Made by a program: the position numbers and the translations under genes. A model generated the notes under the pieces. That model was not told where the DNA came from. It worked only from the letters and a program-made list of their open reading frames with translations, and searched no databases. Shown one piece after another: positions 1 to 10,560 of a stretch of DNA of 64,000 bases. This DNA comes from Erwinia pyrifoliae DSM 12163. Its GTDB lineage: Bacteria; Pseudomonadota; Gammaproteobacteria; Enterobacterales; Enterobacteriaceae. The stretch is from contig NC_017390.1 in the NCBI RefSeq assembly GCF_000026985.1, positions 1,910,231 through 1,974,230 of the forward strand. The letters run 5' to 3'. Each line of letters starts with the position of its first letter. Position 1 is the first letter of the stretch.

Positions 1-17
1 TGATATAGTGGTTATAG

Positions 18-1085
<1,068 letters not shown>

Positions 1086-1113
1086 AGACCTTACTATAAG
1101 CAATGTTATTATC

Positions 1114-1133
1114 GGGCCTGGTCAGGCCCTTTT
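1114..1133 (+). terminator. cysB terminator
   Basis: A 6-bp G+C stem (GGGCCT / AGGCCC) with a 4-base loop is followed by TTTTC, directly downstream of cysB. This is a standard intrinsic terminator. Confidence 0.8.
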
Positions 1134-1563
1134 CTGACAGGCGTTACCTGTTAATTTAATCGCCAATATCCCGCCAATAATTTGTCTTAAAGGAAAGATA
1201 GCCCACGCCTTACTTCATGGTTATTTATTAAATGAGAAACAGTACACACTTTTCGATGCCTCATTTTGCTAACGGGCAGCGGCGCTCATATACTTTCTTA
1301 AGCCGGTAAGTACTTACAACTCATGGATTATCATCTTGTTGTTCGGTTTTTCACGGCAGTGAAGTGTTTCTTTCTGCACTGGTTTTTTGACAAATGAGAA
1401 TCACTTTCAATCAGTTGATGAAAATATCGCGATGAATTTTCTTTACCTTAAATAAATCTGATTGACGTTTGTTAATTAAATATCACTGGATTTTACGCCA
1501 CTAAATGTTTAGGATTAATCTTGATTGATCCAAGCAATCTTTTATGAGGTGATGATTAATATT
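1134..1563. other. Intergenic region between cysB and ymiA, no gene seen
   Basis: About 430 A+T-rich bases after the cysB terminator. I see no ORF with a credible ribosome site and no strong hairpin. It presumably carries the promoter of the small genes that follow, but I cannot single out a convincing -35/-10 pair. Confidence 0.5.
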
Positions 1564-1722
1564 ATGGCTACAAGAGTCTCCGTCCAACCCGATTTCGGGA
1601 GGAAAACCGTTACCGCTAAGCGTTCAGGCAATCTGAAACGCAAAGCCTGGATGGCCGTATTTGCTGGCTGTGCACTCTTCTGGGCAGCTGCCGCTTTGTC
1701 TGTCTGGCATATTTGGGGGTAA
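1564..1722 (+). CDS. ymiA: Small membrane protein YmiA
   Basis: A 52-aa protein with a basic N-terminal half and one C-terminal transmembrane helix. The segment LKRKAWMAVFAG, the CALFW core and the terminal tryptophan-glycine match what I recall of E. coli YmiA, whose place between cysB and acnA it also shares. Its function is unknown. I start at the ATG at 1564: the GAGGTG at 1546-1551 is 12 bases upstream, whereas the in-frame ATG at 1552 lies directly against that ribosome site. The next small gene begins 3 bases after the stop, so the two are probably cotranscribed. A second protein with a similar membrane segment occurs at 48720. Confidence 0.75.
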   Translation: MATRVSVQPDFGRKTVTAKRSGNLKRKAWMAVFAGCALFWAAAALSVWHIWG

Positions 1723-1724
1723 CT

Positions 1725-1904
1725 ATGTATGCAGCTCTGGTTAAACGCCAGGTTTGGGAAGTGAGTATGACCCATGAAGGTTTTTGCAAAACCGTTGAGC
1801 GGAATAATAACGAGGCTCAGTTAAAGGTTCCTTCATCGTGGGATCTGAACAAATTACAGCGTGGCTTCATAGAGTCAATGTTTGAAGACAAAAACCTAAA
1901 ATAA
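1725..1904 (+). CDS. Small hypothetical protein downstream of ymiA (yciX position)
   Basis: A 59-aa soluble-looking protein with no membrane segment. It occupies the place of E. coli yciX between ymiA and acnA, but I cannot confirm homology from memory and so give no symbol. The start at 1725 is preceded by GGGGGTAACT, a good ribosome site that overlaps the end of ymiA. An internal ATG at 1767, preceded by GGAAGTGAG, is a possible alternative giving 45 aa. The 2-base gap to ymiA suggests translational coupling. Confidence 0.6.
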   Translation: MYAALVKRQVWEVSMTHEGFCKTVERNNNEAQLKVPSSWDLNKLQRGFIESMFEDKNLK

Positions 1905-2210
1905 GTCAGTACGTGATAATTTCCTTCGTAACCAGGTGAATAAAAATTTACAAACTGTTAATGAATATCCATTGCCGGGAAAATTTGCCACTCATTCCGT
2001 CAATTCATAGTGACTCAGCAGCGTTCAGGCAGGGGATTAAATATAGCCTCTCCGCAAAGCGGCAGCTTTAAACGAATGAGAAATTGACTTAACGCAAATC
2101 AAAAGGTCATGCGACTAAAGACTTCAGTTATGTCAGCGACCGGTGTGCAATGGCTTGGCAGTAAAGTTCAAAAAATAAAGTCAAGATGACAGCTCAGACA
2201 AATAAATATT

Positions 2211-2246
2211 AACGCCTCGCTAATTCGGTTAGCGAGGCGTTTTTTT
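2211..2246 (+). terminator. Strong intrinsic terminator upstream of acnA
   Basis: A perfect 13-bp stem (2211-2223 with 2229-2241) with a 5-base loop is followed by a T run to 2246. It lies 306 bases beyond the small gene ending at 1904. It could end a long 3' untranslated region or a separate small transcript. In 1905-2210 I see only one weak 26-codon ORF (ATG at about 2110 behind AAAAGG) and no recognisable RNA family. Confidence 0.85.
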
Positions 2247-2381
2247 ACCTTTTATATTTTTATGTTTCAGCATTTCTCAGATGATGTTACTGGCAAATGT
2301 GGTTACCTGCTTGTGCTATGTTTAAAGCTAACCCTGTATTTCCTATGGTTATGATAAACAGATAACAACAACGGAGAAGCC

Positions 2382-5063
2382 ATGTCGACAACCCTGCGCC
2401 AACTCAGTCAGCACGTCCTGAACCTAAACCACAAGCGCTATCACTATTTTAGTCTTACCCGAGCGGCCGCTGAACTCGGCGATATCTCTCGTCTGCCAAA
2501 ATCAATGAAGGTACTTATGGAGAACCTGCTGCGCTGGCAGGATGAAGACTCCGTGACCACAGAGGATATTCACGCCCTGGCGGGGTGGCTTAAACACGCC
2601 CACGCGGAGCGGGAAATTGCTTACCGGCCGGCCAGGGTGCTGATGCAAGACTTTACCGGCGTTCCGGCGGTTGTGGATCTGGCTGCCATGCGCGAAGCGG
2701 TTAAGCGTCTTGGCGGTGATGTGGCAAAAGTGAACCCGTTATCACCCGTCGATCTGGTGATCGACCATTCTGTGACGGTCGATGATTATGGTAATGATGA
2801 TGCTTTCGCAGAGAATGTGCGCCTTGAAATGGAACGCAACCACGAACGTTATGTCTTCCTTCATTGGGGGCAGAAAGCCTTCAACCGTTTTAGCGTCGTT
2901 CCGCCGGGCACCGGGATCTGCCATCAGGTTAATTTGGAATATCTTGGCCAGGCCGTCTGGCATGAGCCTGATGGTGACAGGGAGATTGCCTGGCCTGATA
3001 CGCTGGTCGGAACTGATTCACATACCACGATGATCAATGCGCTCGGCGTGCTGGGCTGGGGCGTTGGGGGCATTGAAGCGGAAGCTGCCATGCTGGGGCA
3101 GCCGGTATCTATGCTAATCCCAGATGTAGTAGGTTTCAAACTGACGGGCAAACTGCAGGCCGGGATCACCGCGACTGACCTGGTGCTTACGGTAACCCAA
3201 ATGCTGCGTCAGCACGGTGTGGTCGGTAAATTTGTTGAGTTCTATGGTGATGGCCTGGATGATTTACCGCTGGCCGATCGTGCCACCATCGCCAATATGG
3301 CGCCTGAATATGGCGCGACCTGCGGTTTCTTCCCTGTCGATGATGTCACATTGGGCTATATGAAACTCACCGGGCGCAGTCAGGAGCAGGTGGCGCTGGT
3401 CGAAGCTTATGCCAAAGCGCAAGGCTTATGGCGATGCAGCGGTGATGAACCGGTGTTTACCAGCACGCTGGCTCTGGATATGAACAGCGTAGAGTCGAGC
3501 GTTGCCGGGCCGAAGCGGCCACAGGATCGCGTATCGCTGAGAGATGTCCCTGCTGCATTCCGTGCCAGCAACGAATTGGAAATTCATCGCGCACTAAAAC
3601 AGCACCATGCGGTTAGCTGCCGCGATAGTAGCTCCGGGCAGCAGTATCAACTGGAAGATGGAGCCGTAGTCATTGCCGCGATTACCTCCTGCACCAATAC
3701 CTCGAACCCCAGCGTGATGATGGCTGCCGGACTGCTGGCAAAAAAAGCCGTTATGCTGGGACTGAAGCCTAAACCCTGGGTAAAGGCTTCGCTGGCACCG
3801 GGATCCAAGGTGGTGTCCGACTATCTTGCCAGCGCCCGACTGACTCCTTACCTGGATAAACTCGGCTTTAACCTGGTGGGTTATGGCTGTACCACCTGCA
3901 TTGGTAACTCTGGCCCGTTGCCTGATGAAATTGAAAAGGCGATCGGGCAGGGGGATCTGACGGTGGGTGCCGTGCTTTCAGGTAATCGTAATTTCGAAGG
4001 TCGCATCCATCCGTTGGTTAAAACGAACTGGCTAGCCTCGCCACCGCTGGTGGTGGCTTACGCGCTGGCTGGAAACATGACGCTCAATCTGCAGAGTGAC
4101 CCCATTGGCGAGGATATTAACGGTAACGCAGTGTATCTCAGAGATATCTGGCCGAGTCCAACAGAAATTGCCGAGGCGGTACAATTGGTCTCTACCGCCA
4201 TGTTCCACAAAGAGTATGCCGAGGTGTTTGCAGGCACGCCGGAATGGCAGCAAATTGAAGTAAGTGAGGCGGCCACCTACGACTGGGATGGCAGCTCGAC
4301 CTATATTCGCCTTTCGCCCTTCTTTGATGGGATGGGTAAGGAACCGCAACCTGTGCAGGACATCCATAGAGCGCGTATTCTGGCGATGCTCGGTGATTCT
4401 GTCACTACCGATCATATCTCGCCAGCCGGTAGCATTAAGGCGGATAGTCCGGCAGGGCGCTATTTACTGGAACGCGGCGTTGAACGGGCCGACTTCAACT
4501 CTTATGGTTCAAGGCGCGGTAATTATGAAGTGATGATGCGCGGAACCTTTGCCAATGTCAGGATCCGCAATGAAATGGTTTCCGGAGTGGAAGGGGGGAT
4601 GACGCGTTACATTCCCGGCAACGAGCAGATGGCGATTTACGATGCGGCGATGCGCTATCAGCAGGCCGGCATTCCGCTGGCGATCATTGCAGGCAAAGAG
4701 TATGGTTCCGGGTCAAGCCGTGACTGGGCAGCAAAAGGACCTCGGCTACAAGGAGTACGGGTGGTTATCGCCGAATCATTTGAGCGCATTCACCGTTCTA
4801 ATCTGATCGGCATGGGGATTCTGCCCCTGGAATTCCCGCAGGGTGTGACGCGTAAAACCCTGCAACTCACCGGAGATGAACAAATTGATGTGGTTGATCT
4901 TCAGCAGCTGCAACCCGGCGGCACGGTCACCGTGACACTGACCAGAGGGGATGGTAGTCAAGAGGTGCTGGCCGCACGCTGCCGGATAGATACCGGCAAT
5001 GAGCTAACCTATTACAAAAACGATGGCATTCTGCATTATGTGATCCGTAATATGCTGAAATAA
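2382..5063 (+). CDS. acnA: Aconitate hydratase A
   Basis: Aconitase interconverts citrate and isocitrate in the TCA cycle. AcnA is the stress-stable enzyme of enterobacteria and can act as an RNA-binding protein when it loses its cluster (family knowledge). The 893-aa protein is full length. The three [4Fe-4S] ligands are visible at Cys437 ([11 protein letters not shown]) and Cys503/Cys506 ([12 protein letters not shown]). The conserved [20 protein letters not shown] and the C-terminal swivel-domain motif [18 protein letters not shown] are intact. The start is fixed by CGGAGAAGCC just upstream. It is monocistronic and convergent with ribA. Confidence 0.98.
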   Translation: MSTTLRQLSQHVLNLNHKRYHYFSLTRAAAELGDISRLPKSMKVLMENLLRWQDEDSVTTEDIHALAGWLKHAHAEREIAYRPARVLMQDFTGVPAVVDLAAMREAVKRLGGDVAKVNPLSPVDLVIDHSVTVDDYGNDDAFAENVRLEMERNHERYVFLHWGQKAFNRFSVVPPGTGICHQVNLEYLGQAVWHEPDGDREIAWPDTLVGTDSHTTMINALGVLGWGVGGIEAEAAMLGQPVSMLIPDVVGFKLTGKLQAGITATDLVLTVTQMLRQHGVVGKFVEFYGDGLDDLPLADRATIANMAPEYGATCGFFPVDDVTLGYMKLTGRSQEQVALVEAYAKAQGLWRCSGDEPVFTSTLALDMNSVESSVAGPKRPQDRVSLRDVPAAFRASNELEIHRALKQHHAVSCRDSSSGQQYQLEDGAVVIAAITSCTNTSNPSVMMAAGLLAKKAVMLGLKPKPWVKASLAPGSKVVSDYLASARLTPYLDKLGFNLVGYGCTTCIGNSGPLPDEIEKAIGQGDLTVGAVLSGNRNFEGRIHPLVKTNWLASPPLVVAYALAGNMTLNLQSDPIGEDINGNAVYLRDIWPSPTEIAEAVQLVSTAMFHKEYAEVFAGTPEWQQIEVSEAATYDWDGSSTYIRLSPFFDGMGKEPQPVQDIHRARILAMLGDSVTTDHISPAGSIKADSPAGRYLLERGVERADFNSYGSRRGNYEVMMRGTFANVRIRNEMVSGVEGGMTRYIPGNEQMAIYDAAMRYQQAGIPLAIIAGKEYGSGSSRDWAAKGPRLQGVRVVIAESFERIHRSNLIGMGILPLEFPQGVTRKTLQLTGDEQIDVVDLQQLQPGGTVTVTLTRGDGSQEVLAARCRIDTGNELTYYKNDGILHYVIRNMLK

Positions 5064-5080
5064 AACCAGCCATATTTATA

Positions 5081-5113
5081 CGCTGCAGGCGGTGTGAACG
5101 TTATCCTGCAGCG
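5081..5113. terminator. Hairpin between convergent acnA and ribA
   Basis: Inverted repeat CGCTGCAGG / CCTGCAGCG (9 bp, 15-base loop) in the 60-base gap between the two convergent genes. No T run follows on either strand, so its terminator role is inferred from position. Confidence 0.5.
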
Positions 5114-5123
5114 TTCCGGCAAG

Positions 5124-5714
5124 CTATTTCGACAGCAGGTGCCCAAGCTTCGCCGCCTTGGTATCGAGATAATGCGTATTGCTGGGGTTGCGTCCAACAA
5201 TCAGCGGTACACGCTCTACAATATTGATCCCGGCTTCGCTTAGGATCTCAACCTTATGCGGGTTATTCGTCAGCAGTCGAACTTCATTCACGCCCAGCAG
5301 TTTGAACATATCCGCACATATAGTGAAATCACGCTCATCGGCGGCAAAGCCCAACTGATGATTTGCTTCTACCGTATCATAGCCTTTATCCTGCAACGCA
5401 TACGCCCGGATTTTGTTTAGCAGGCCGATATTGCGCCCCTCCTGACGATGATAAAGCAGGATCCCTCGCCCTTGTTCAGCAATCTGGGTCAGCGCCGCAT
5501 CCAGCTGGAAACCGCAGTCACAGCGCAGGCTGAACAAAGCATCACCGGTAAGACATTCTGAATGAACGCGAGACAGTACCGGTTCACCGCCTGAAATATC
5601 GCCATAAACCAGTGCAAGATGATCGTGCCCGGTTGCCAGTTCTTCAAAACCAACCATAAGGAAATCGCCCCGGGGCGTGGGCAAGTTGGCTTCAGCCACC
5701 CGTTTAAGCTGCAT
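5124..5714 (-). CDS. ribA: GTP cyclohydrolase II
   Basis: RibA opens the imidazole ring of GTP to give the pyrimidine precursor of riboflavin, releasing formate and pyrophosphate; it needs zinc. The 196-aa protein has the E. coli length. The zinc cysteines are at 54, 65 and 67 ([19 protein letters not shown]), followed by the [11 protein letters not shown] motif. I start at the ATG before [11 protein letters not shown]; the reading frame stays open for 31 more codons upstream, but these have no counterpart in the family. pgpB is divergent. Confidence 0.97.
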   Translation of the reverse strand: MQLKRVAEANLPTPRGDFLMVGFEELATGHDHLALVYGDISGGEPVLSRVHSECLTGDALFSLRCDCGFQLDAALTQIAEQGRGILLYHRQEGRNIGLLNKIRAYALQDKGYDTVEANHQLGFAADERDFTICADMFKLLGVNEVRLLTNNPHKVEILSEAGINIVERVPLIVGRNPSNTHYLDTKAAKLGHLLSK

Positions 5715-5940
5715 GTCAATCTCCAAAAACGTCAGGTGTTGCGCGAGCGCAAGATGGTGTTCTGTCAGTTGTCTGACGCAAACGATGTTACTATTTTGCC
5801 ACAACACATAGAGAGGCAGTTAATACCTTAGAGCGATTGTTGTATTACGGCAAAAATATCATCACAAATGCATGTATATTATTAATTTCAAATATCTTTT
5901 TATAGCGATGTCGTTTATCGACGCTTGACAAGGAACAAAA

Positions 5941-6705
5941 ATGACCGAAATCCTTAAACGCACAACTTTGGCTACGTTGTTGTTACTGCTGATGCCGCTG
6001 GCCGTCATGCTGTCGGGCTGGCGATGGCAGCCAGTGGAAATGGAATGGGGTCACAAAATTATGTTCTGGTTTACTGAAACCGTCACCAGCCCGTGGGGAG
6101 TATTGACCAGCGCTTTTCTCTGCGGCTGGTTTCTTTGGTGTTTGCGCCTGCGCCTGAAGCCTGCATTAATCTTAGTGGCGATCGTCACCGTAACCCTGTT
6201 AACCGGGCAACACGTTAAAAGCATGATTAAGGGTCATGTCCAGGAACCCCGGCCATATGTGATGTGGCTGGCAGAAAAACAGGCTATAGATCAGCAACAA
6301 TTTTATGCCCACAAACGTGCCGAACGCAGTGAAATAGTGCGCGCGGCAGTAGCAAACGATAGCCTAATCCCGGTTTGGTTAAAGCAGCACTGGGCGTTTG
6401 AAACCGGATTTGCATTTCCTTCAGGTCACACTATGTTTGCTGCTACCTGGGCATTACTGGGTGCGGCGTTACTTTGGCCGCGCCGTCGCTATACCAGTGT
6501 GATTATACTGATGGGCTGGGCAACAGCAGTGATGGCAAGCCGACTGCTACTGGGCATGCACTGGCCTCGCGATCTTATCGTATCCACGCTGCTGAGTGGG
6601 TTATTGGTTACGCTGGCAACCTGGGTGGCACAACATCTGTGTGGTCCGCTTTCCCTGCAGCCGGGGGAAAGCCAGGCCAAACAGCAGGATAAGACGGGTA
6701 ACTGA
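5941..6705 (+). CDS. pgpB: Phosphatidylglycerophosphatase B / undecaprenyl-pyrophosphate phosphatase
   Basis: An inner-membrane PAP2 phosphatase with an extracytoplasmic active site. It dephosphorylates phosphatidylglycerophosphate, undecaprenyl pyrophosphate and related lipids (family knowledge). It is 254 aa, as in E. coli. The three signature motifs are present: K97 with RP at 104-105 (KGHVQEPRP), PSGH at 160-163, and SRLLLGMHWPRD at 200-211 with His207 and Asp211 as catalytic residues. Several hydrophobic helices flank them. AAGGAA lies 5 bases before the ATG. The 3' end overlaps the candidate heat-shock promoter of lapAB. Confidence 0.95.
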   Translation: MTEILKRTTLATLLLLLMPLAVMLSGWRWQPVEMEWGHKIMFWFTETVTSPWGVLTSAFLCGWFLWCLRLRLKPALILVAIVTVTLLTGQHVKSMIKGHVQEPRPYVMWLAEKQAIDQQQFYAHKRAERSEIVRAAVANDSLIPVWLKQHWAFETGFAFPSGHTMFAATWALLGAALLWPRRRYTSVIILMGWATAVMASRLLLGMHWPRDLIVSTLLSGLLVTLATWVAQHLCGPLSLQPGESQAKQQDKTGN

Positions 6706-6732
6706 TTGAAAAGCCGTTTTACGGTCCCATAT
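6706..6732 (+). promoter_or_regulatory. Candidate sigma-32 heat-shock promoter for lapAB
   Basis: TTGAAA at 6706-6711 and TCCCATAT at 6725-6732 are separated by 13 bases. This matches the sigma-32 consensus (cTTGAAA, 13-14 bases, CCCCATnT) except for one base in the -10 element and the leading C of the -35. It sits at the pgpB stop codon, about 150 bases before lapA. lapAB is known to be heat-shock regulated in E. coli, which fits. Confidence 0.6.
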
Positions 6733-6880
6733 CAAATGCTTGTCATGGTGCTAAGCTGTTACTGGCATTGTAGTCGGCGGGATTGAGAAACGGAGCAGCA
6801 GCTGACGAAAATCGAGGCAAGCATCTGGCCTGTTTTTTTGGCATAATTCATCTGGTTAACTCCAGCTTAAGGGATGAACA

Positions 6881-7192
6881 GTGAAATATTTGCTTATTTT
6901 TTTAGTGGTTTTGGTGATTTTCGTCATTTCCGTCACCCTCGGCGCTCATAACGATCAGGTGGTGACATTTAACTATCTGCTGGCGCAGGGTGAATTCAGC
7001 ATCTCGACGTTACTGGCTTCAATATTTGCTGCTGGTTTTTTGCTAGGCTGGGCTATCTGCGGATTGTTCTGGCTGCGTGTGCGTGTCTCTCTGGCCCACG
7101 CGCAACGTAAAGTAAAGCGTTTACAGCACCAGCTGGGACAGACTGGCGACACTGTGACAACGTCACAGCATGCTGTCATTAAGGAACAATAA
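6881..7192 (+). CDS. lapA: Lipopolysaccharide assembly protein A
   Basis: A 103-aa inner-membrane protein with two transmembrane helices (about residues 2-20 and 43-66) and a basic C-terminal tail that probably forms a short coiled coil. With LapB it takes part in LPS assembly and in FtsH-dependent control of LpxC (known for E. coli). The start codon is GTG, preceded by GGGATGAACA. The family begins MKYLLIFL, which sets the start. It is followed after 3 bases by lapB, so the two are cotranscribed. Confidence 0.94.
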   Translation: MKYLLIFLVVLVIFVISVTLGAHNDQVVTFNYLLAQGEFSISTLLASIFAAGFLLGWAICGLFWLRVRVSLAHAQRKVKRLQHQLGQTGDTVTTSQHAVIKEQ

Positions 7193-7195
7193 TTT

Positions 7196-8365
7196 ATGTT
7201 GGAACTGCTGTTTCTGTTACTTCCTGTCGCTGCAGCCTACGGCTGGTACATGGGGCGCAGAAGTGCACAACAGGACAAGCAACACGAAGCGAATCGTCTG
7301 TCGCGTGACTACGTGACAGGCGTCAACTTTCTGCTTTCTAATCAGCAGGATAAAGCTGTCGATCTGTTCCTGGATATGCTGAAAGAGGACAGTGGCACAG
7401 TGGAAGCCCACCTGACTCTTGGTAACTTGTTCCGTTCCCGTGGCGAAGTCGACCGCGCCATTCGCATCCATCAGGCACTGATGGAGAGTGACTCCCTCAC
7501 TTACGATCAACGCCTGCTGGCGATTCAGCAACTTGGCCGAGACTATATGGCGGCAGGGTTTTATGACCGTGCGGAGCACATGTTTGGCCAGCTGGTTGAC
7601 GAGACTGATTTTCGCCTCAGCGCTCTGCAACAGCTGCTTATTATTCACCAGGCGACCAGCGACTGGCTAAATGCGATAGACGCGGCGGAACGGCTGATCA
7701 AACTCGGTAAAAGCCGGCTCGGAATGGAAATCGCACACTTTTACTGTGAGCTGGCGTTGCAGGCGATGAGCAGCGACGATTTGGAAAGGGCGATGAGCCT
7801 GTTAAAAAAAGGTGAGGCGGCGGATCGGAACAGCGCCAGGGTCTCAATCATGATGGGGCGTATTCACATAGCCAAAGCCGAATACGCTAAAGCGGTGCAG
7901 CACTTACAGCGAGTGATAGAGCAGGATAAGGAGCTGGTCAGCGAAACGCTTGAAATGCTGGAAAGCTGTTACCAGCATTTGGAACAAGGACCTGCATGGG
8001 TCAACTACCTCGAACGCTGTGTTGAAGAGAACACCGGAGCGGCGGCCGAGCTTTACCTTGCCGGCATTCTTGACCAACAGGATGGAGCAGAAGCGGCACA
8101 AACCTATATCACGCGTCAGCTCCAGCGTCACCCAACGATGCGGGTCTTCCATCGCCTGATGGACTTCAACTTGCAGGAAGCAGAAGACGGTCGTGCGAAA
8201 GACAGCCTGATGGTTCTGCGCGATATGGTTGGAGAGCAGATCCGCACCAAGCCACGCTATCGCTGCCATAAATGCGGCTTTACCGCACATGCACTCTATT
8301 GGCATTGCCCCTCGTGCCGGGCATGGTCTTCAGTAAAACCTATTCGCGGCCTCGACGGACAGTAA
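7196..8365 (+). CDS. lapB: Lipopolysaccharide assembly protein B
   Basis: LapB controls LPS synthesis by promoting LpxC degradation by FtsH at the inner membrane (E. coli knowledge). The 389-aa protein has the family layout: one N-terminal transmembrane helix (residues 1-17), a long series of TPR helices (about 35-340), and a C-terminal rubredoxin-type metal site made of two CxxC pairs (CHKCGF and CPSC) in the last 35 residues. The start at 7196 is 3 bases after lapA. A short hairpin at about 8368-8383 (GCTGCATT / AATGCAGC) follows the stop. Confidence 0.96.
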   Translation: MLELLFLLLPVAAAYGWYMGRRSAQQDKQHEANRLSRDYVTGVNFLLSNQQDKAVDLFLDMLKEDSGTVEAHLTLGNLFRSRGEVDRAIRIHQALMESDSLTYDQRLLAIQQLGRDYMAAGFYDRAEHMFGQLVDETDFRLSALQQLLIIHQATSDWLNAIDAAERLIKLGKSRLGMEIAHFYCELALQAMSSDDLERAMSLLKKGEAADRNSARVSIMMGRIHIAKAEYAKAVQHLQRVIEQDKELVSETLEMLESCYQHLEQGPAWVNYLERCVEENTGAAAELYLAGILDQQDGAEAAQTYITRQLQRHPTMRVFHRLMDFNLQEAEDGRAKDSLMVLRDMVGEQIRTKPRYRCHKCGFTAHALYWHCPSCRAWSSVKPIRGLDGQ

Positions 8366-8607
8366 CGCTGCATTGAAATGCAGCTTGTTGCCTCACTTTA
8401 GTTACAACATACTAATTTTCACGGCTTGATTTTTTCCAGCAGCGACTGCGTTCTGTGAGTCAATCAGGTCAACGGAAGGGACAAGTGACATCAGAATCCG
8501 GCGGGATTATTCTCAACGACTCACTGTGAATTTTGCAATGGCGCAGGTAAAATGCTTGCCGTTTATCGTTCGCGCCTCGTGGTGCTTCATTTTTAAGAGG
8601 GTTTTTC

Positions 8608-9324
8608 ATGTATTCACCTCAGGTTATCGGTTCGCCGATAGTGGTTGCGCTAGATTATGCTGACCGTCATCGCGCCCTGGCCTTCGTTGACCAGATTGAA
8701 CCGGGCAGTTGCCGCCTGAAAGTTGGCAAAGAGATGTTTACTCTGTTTGGACCTCAGTTGGTGCGCGACTTACAGCAGCGTGGCTTTGAGATATTTCTCG
8801 ATTTGAAGTTTCACGATATCCCAAACACCACCGCTCATGCAGTTGCCGCCGCTGCCGATTTGGGCGTGTGGATGGTCAACGTTCATGCCAGCGGTGGGGC
8901 CCGCATGATGAGCGCTGCCCGTGAAGCTCTGCTGCCTTTTGCTAAGGATGCCCCGCTGCTGATAGCCGTAACGGTATTGACCAGTATGGATGCCAGCGAC
9001 CTGATCGGTCTTGGAATAACGCTTTCACCGGCAGAACAGGCGGAGCGTCTGGCACGCCTGACGCAGCAATGCGGTCTGGACGGTGTGGTTTGCTCTGCAC
9101 ATGAAGCCAGGCATTTCAAACAGGCAATCGGGACGGACTTCCGGCTGGTGACTCCGGGTATTCGACCGGAGGGCAGTGACGTTGGCGATCAGCGCCGCAT
9201 AATGACGCCACAGCAGGCGCAGCAGGCCGGCGTAGATTATATGGTGATCGGGCGTCCGATTACGCAATCTGCCGACCCGGCTGTGGCGTTACGCACCATT
9301 CTGAGTTCATTACAGGGGGTATAA
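8608..9324 (+). CDS. pyrF: Orotidine 5'-phosphate decarboxylase
   Basis: The last step of UMP synthesis: decarboxylation of OMP to UMP in the cytoplasm. The 238-aa TIM-barrel protein carries the catalytic charge network at Lys38 (RLKVGKE) and Asp65-x-Lys67-x-x-Asp70 ([12 protein letters not shown]). The C-terminal phosphate loop ends in [18 protein letters not shown] precedes the start. The stop codon overlaps the yciH start by one base (TAATG), so translation of the pair is coupled. Confidence 0.97.
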   Translation: MYSPQVIGSPIVVALDYADRHRALAFVDQIEPGSCRLKVGKEMFTLFGPQLVRDLQQRGFEIFLDLKFHDIPNTTAHAVAAAADLGVWMVNVHASGGARMMSAAREALLPFAKDAPLLIAVTVLTSMDASDLIGLGITLSPAEQAERLARLTQQCGLDGVVCSAHEARHFKQAIGTDFRLVTPGIRPEGSDVGDQRRIMTPQQAQQAGVDYMVIGRPITQSADPAVALRTILSSLQGV

Positions 9325-9650
9325 TGGCTGAAAATAACAGCCGTCTGGTTTATTCAACCGAAACCGGACGTATCGATCAACCTGAAGCCATTATCCAACG
9401 TCCCAAAGGCGACGGGTTTGTGCGTATTCAGCGCCAAACCAGCGGCCGAAAGGGGAAAGGCGTCTGCCTGATAACAGGCATAGATCTCTGTGATGCAGAG
9501 CTGAACAAACTGGCGGCTGAATTGAAGAAGAAGTGCGGCTGTGGCGGGGCAGTGAAAGACGGTGTAATTGAAATACAAGGCGATAAACGCGACCTTCTGA
9601 AAACGCTGCTGGAAGCGAAGAGCTACAAGGTCAAACTGGCAGGGGGCTAA
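9324..9650 (+). CDS. yciH: SUI1/eIF1-like translation factor YciH
   Basis: A 108-aa protein of the SUI1 family, related to eukaryotic eIF1, thought to influence start-site fidelity on the 30S subunit. The conserved core is visible in the C-terminal half: LKKKCGCGGAVKDGVIEIQG followed by the GDKRDLLKTLL helix. It overlaps pyrF by one base, the same arrangement as in E. coli. Confidence 0.95.
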   Translation: MAENNSRLVYSTETGRIDQPEAIIQRPKGDGFVRIQRQTSGRKGKGVCLITGIDLCDAELNKLAAELKKKCGCGGAVKDGVIEIQGDKRDLLKTLLEAKSYKVKLAGG

Positions 9651-9942
9651 TTTCGCGCCGGCTAAAAAGATAAAGTCATTACCATACTATTTAAGGTGAT
9701 CGTTCACATGGTCACCGGATCCTGGCTCATTTACCCATCGTCAGCTGCCAGTTCTGGCACAGAAACAACACAGCTTGCATTGCCAGATTCCATCCAGTCT
9801 CCAATTAATAACGCATTAACATCAATCACGCCGTGTAATACGTCAGGTATTGCGTCTCGCCGCTGGGAAAACGCCAGGGTGAACCGATGGCCACAGCTCG
9901 CAGTTGGTTTACAAAACTATCAACAATTATGAAACATATTTA

Positions 9943-9971
9943 TTTAATAACGTAGCGTAACTATATATAAT
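9943..9971 (+). promoter_or_regulatory. Candidate promoter of the 42-aa secreted peptide
   Basis: TATAAT at 9966-9971 with TTTAAT at 9943-9948, 17 bases apart, in an A+T-rich stretch. Start of transcription would be near 9978, giving a leader of about 44 bases before the ORF at 10022. The -10 is perfect but the -35 is weak. In the rest of the 9651-9942 gap I see only an unconvincing 78-codon ORF. Confidence 0.45.
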
Positions 9972-10021
9972 TGCACCGCACCTGCAGCAATATTAAAATT
10001 AAAACTTAAAGGAAGTCAGTT

Positions 10022-10150
10022 ATGAGAAAGATGCTTTTACTCTTAGCAAGCCTGGTTTTTTCCGCAACGTTCTCTGTTGCGGTAAGTGCTGAAATCATCT
10101 GCTGGGGCGATGTCTGCATTGACGTCGGTGATGTTGGAGTTCACCCATGA
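10022..10150 (+). CDS. Small secreted peptide, unknown function
   Basis: A 42-aa protein with a textbook signal peptide: MRK, a run of leucine, alanine and valine, then SVAVSA as a likely signal peptidase I site after residue 23. The predicted mature part is only about 19 residues (EIICWGDVCIDVGDVGVHP). It is acidic, with two cysteines four positions apart that could form a disulfide. AAGGAAG lies 8 bases before the ATG. A good promoter -10 precedes it and a strong terminator begins 10 bases after the stop, so it looks like a complete single-gene unit. I do not recognise the family. Confidence 0.65.
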   Translation: MRKMLLLLASLVFSATFSVAVSAEIICWGDVCIDVGDVGVHP

Positions 10151-10160
10151 TATAAATAAC

Positions 10161-10196
10161 AAGCCTGTAGCATCAGTCAGATGCTACAGGCTTTCT
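10161..10196 (+). terminator. Terminator of the small secreted peptide gene
   Basis: A perfect 14-bp stem (10161-10174 with 10180-10193), 5-base loop, followed by TCT. It directly follows the 42-aa ORF and may also serve the convergent osmB. Confidence 0.8.
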
Positions 10197-10260
10197 GGCT
10201 TATTCACGTCCTCTCTCTTCGTGCCGCTTCAGTGATTCTCCCTAATCCGTCGCAGGACAG

Positions 10261-10476
10261 TTAGTGGACCTGATGCCCGATGATGCCACCAACGGCGGCG
10301 CCGCCAAGCGTTCCCCAACCGCTACCGTTTGATAAAACCGAGCCGGCAACAGCGCCCGCGCCTGCTCCAATCGCCGTGTTACGATCGCGTTTGGACCAGT
10401 TAGAGCACGCGTTTAGTGAGATAACTAAGGTGGCAGCCAGCATGGCGGCGACAATGCGTTTAGCAGTGACTGACAT
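10261..10476 (-). CDS. osmB: Osmotically inducible lipoprotein B
   Basis: A 71-aa lipoprotein, with a signal peptide ending in LNAC and the mature Cys at about residue 24. A glycine-zipper segment follows (IGAGAGAVAGSVL...GGAAVGGIIGHQV), typical of outer-membrane-associated OmsB/SlyB-like proteins. The family is induced by high osmolarity and in stationary phase. I start at the ATG at 10476 because AAGGAGGG lies 5 bases upstream; the in-frame ATG five codons earlier would put the ribosome site inside the gene. The same neighbour order (yciH-osmB) is found in E. coli. Confidence 0.93.
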   Translation of the reverse strand: MSVTAKRIVAAMLAATLVISLNACSNWSKRDRNTAIGAGAGAVAGSVLSNGSGWGTLGGAAVGGIIGHQVH

Positions 10477-10512
10477 AAAACCCTCCTTCACACGACAGCA
10501 AAGCTAATCATT

Positions 10513-10518
10513 ATTATA
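10513..10518 (-). promoter_or_regulatory. osmB promoter -10 element
   Basis: TATAAT on the minus strand (ATTATA on the plus strand), about 37 bases upstream of the osmB start, in the context CTACTATAAT. Transcription would begin near 10506. A sigma-S type promoter is expected for osmB. Confidence 0.55.
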
Positions 10519-10560
10519 GTAGATGTGCTTCGTTCCCTCTGCGACTGCGATGATATTTTA

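Noticed and set aside
9696..9932. 78-codon ORF between yciH and the secreted peptide
   Set aside because: The ribosome site is poorly placed, the protein is low in regular secondary-structure pattern and it overlaps the probable promoter region of the next gene.
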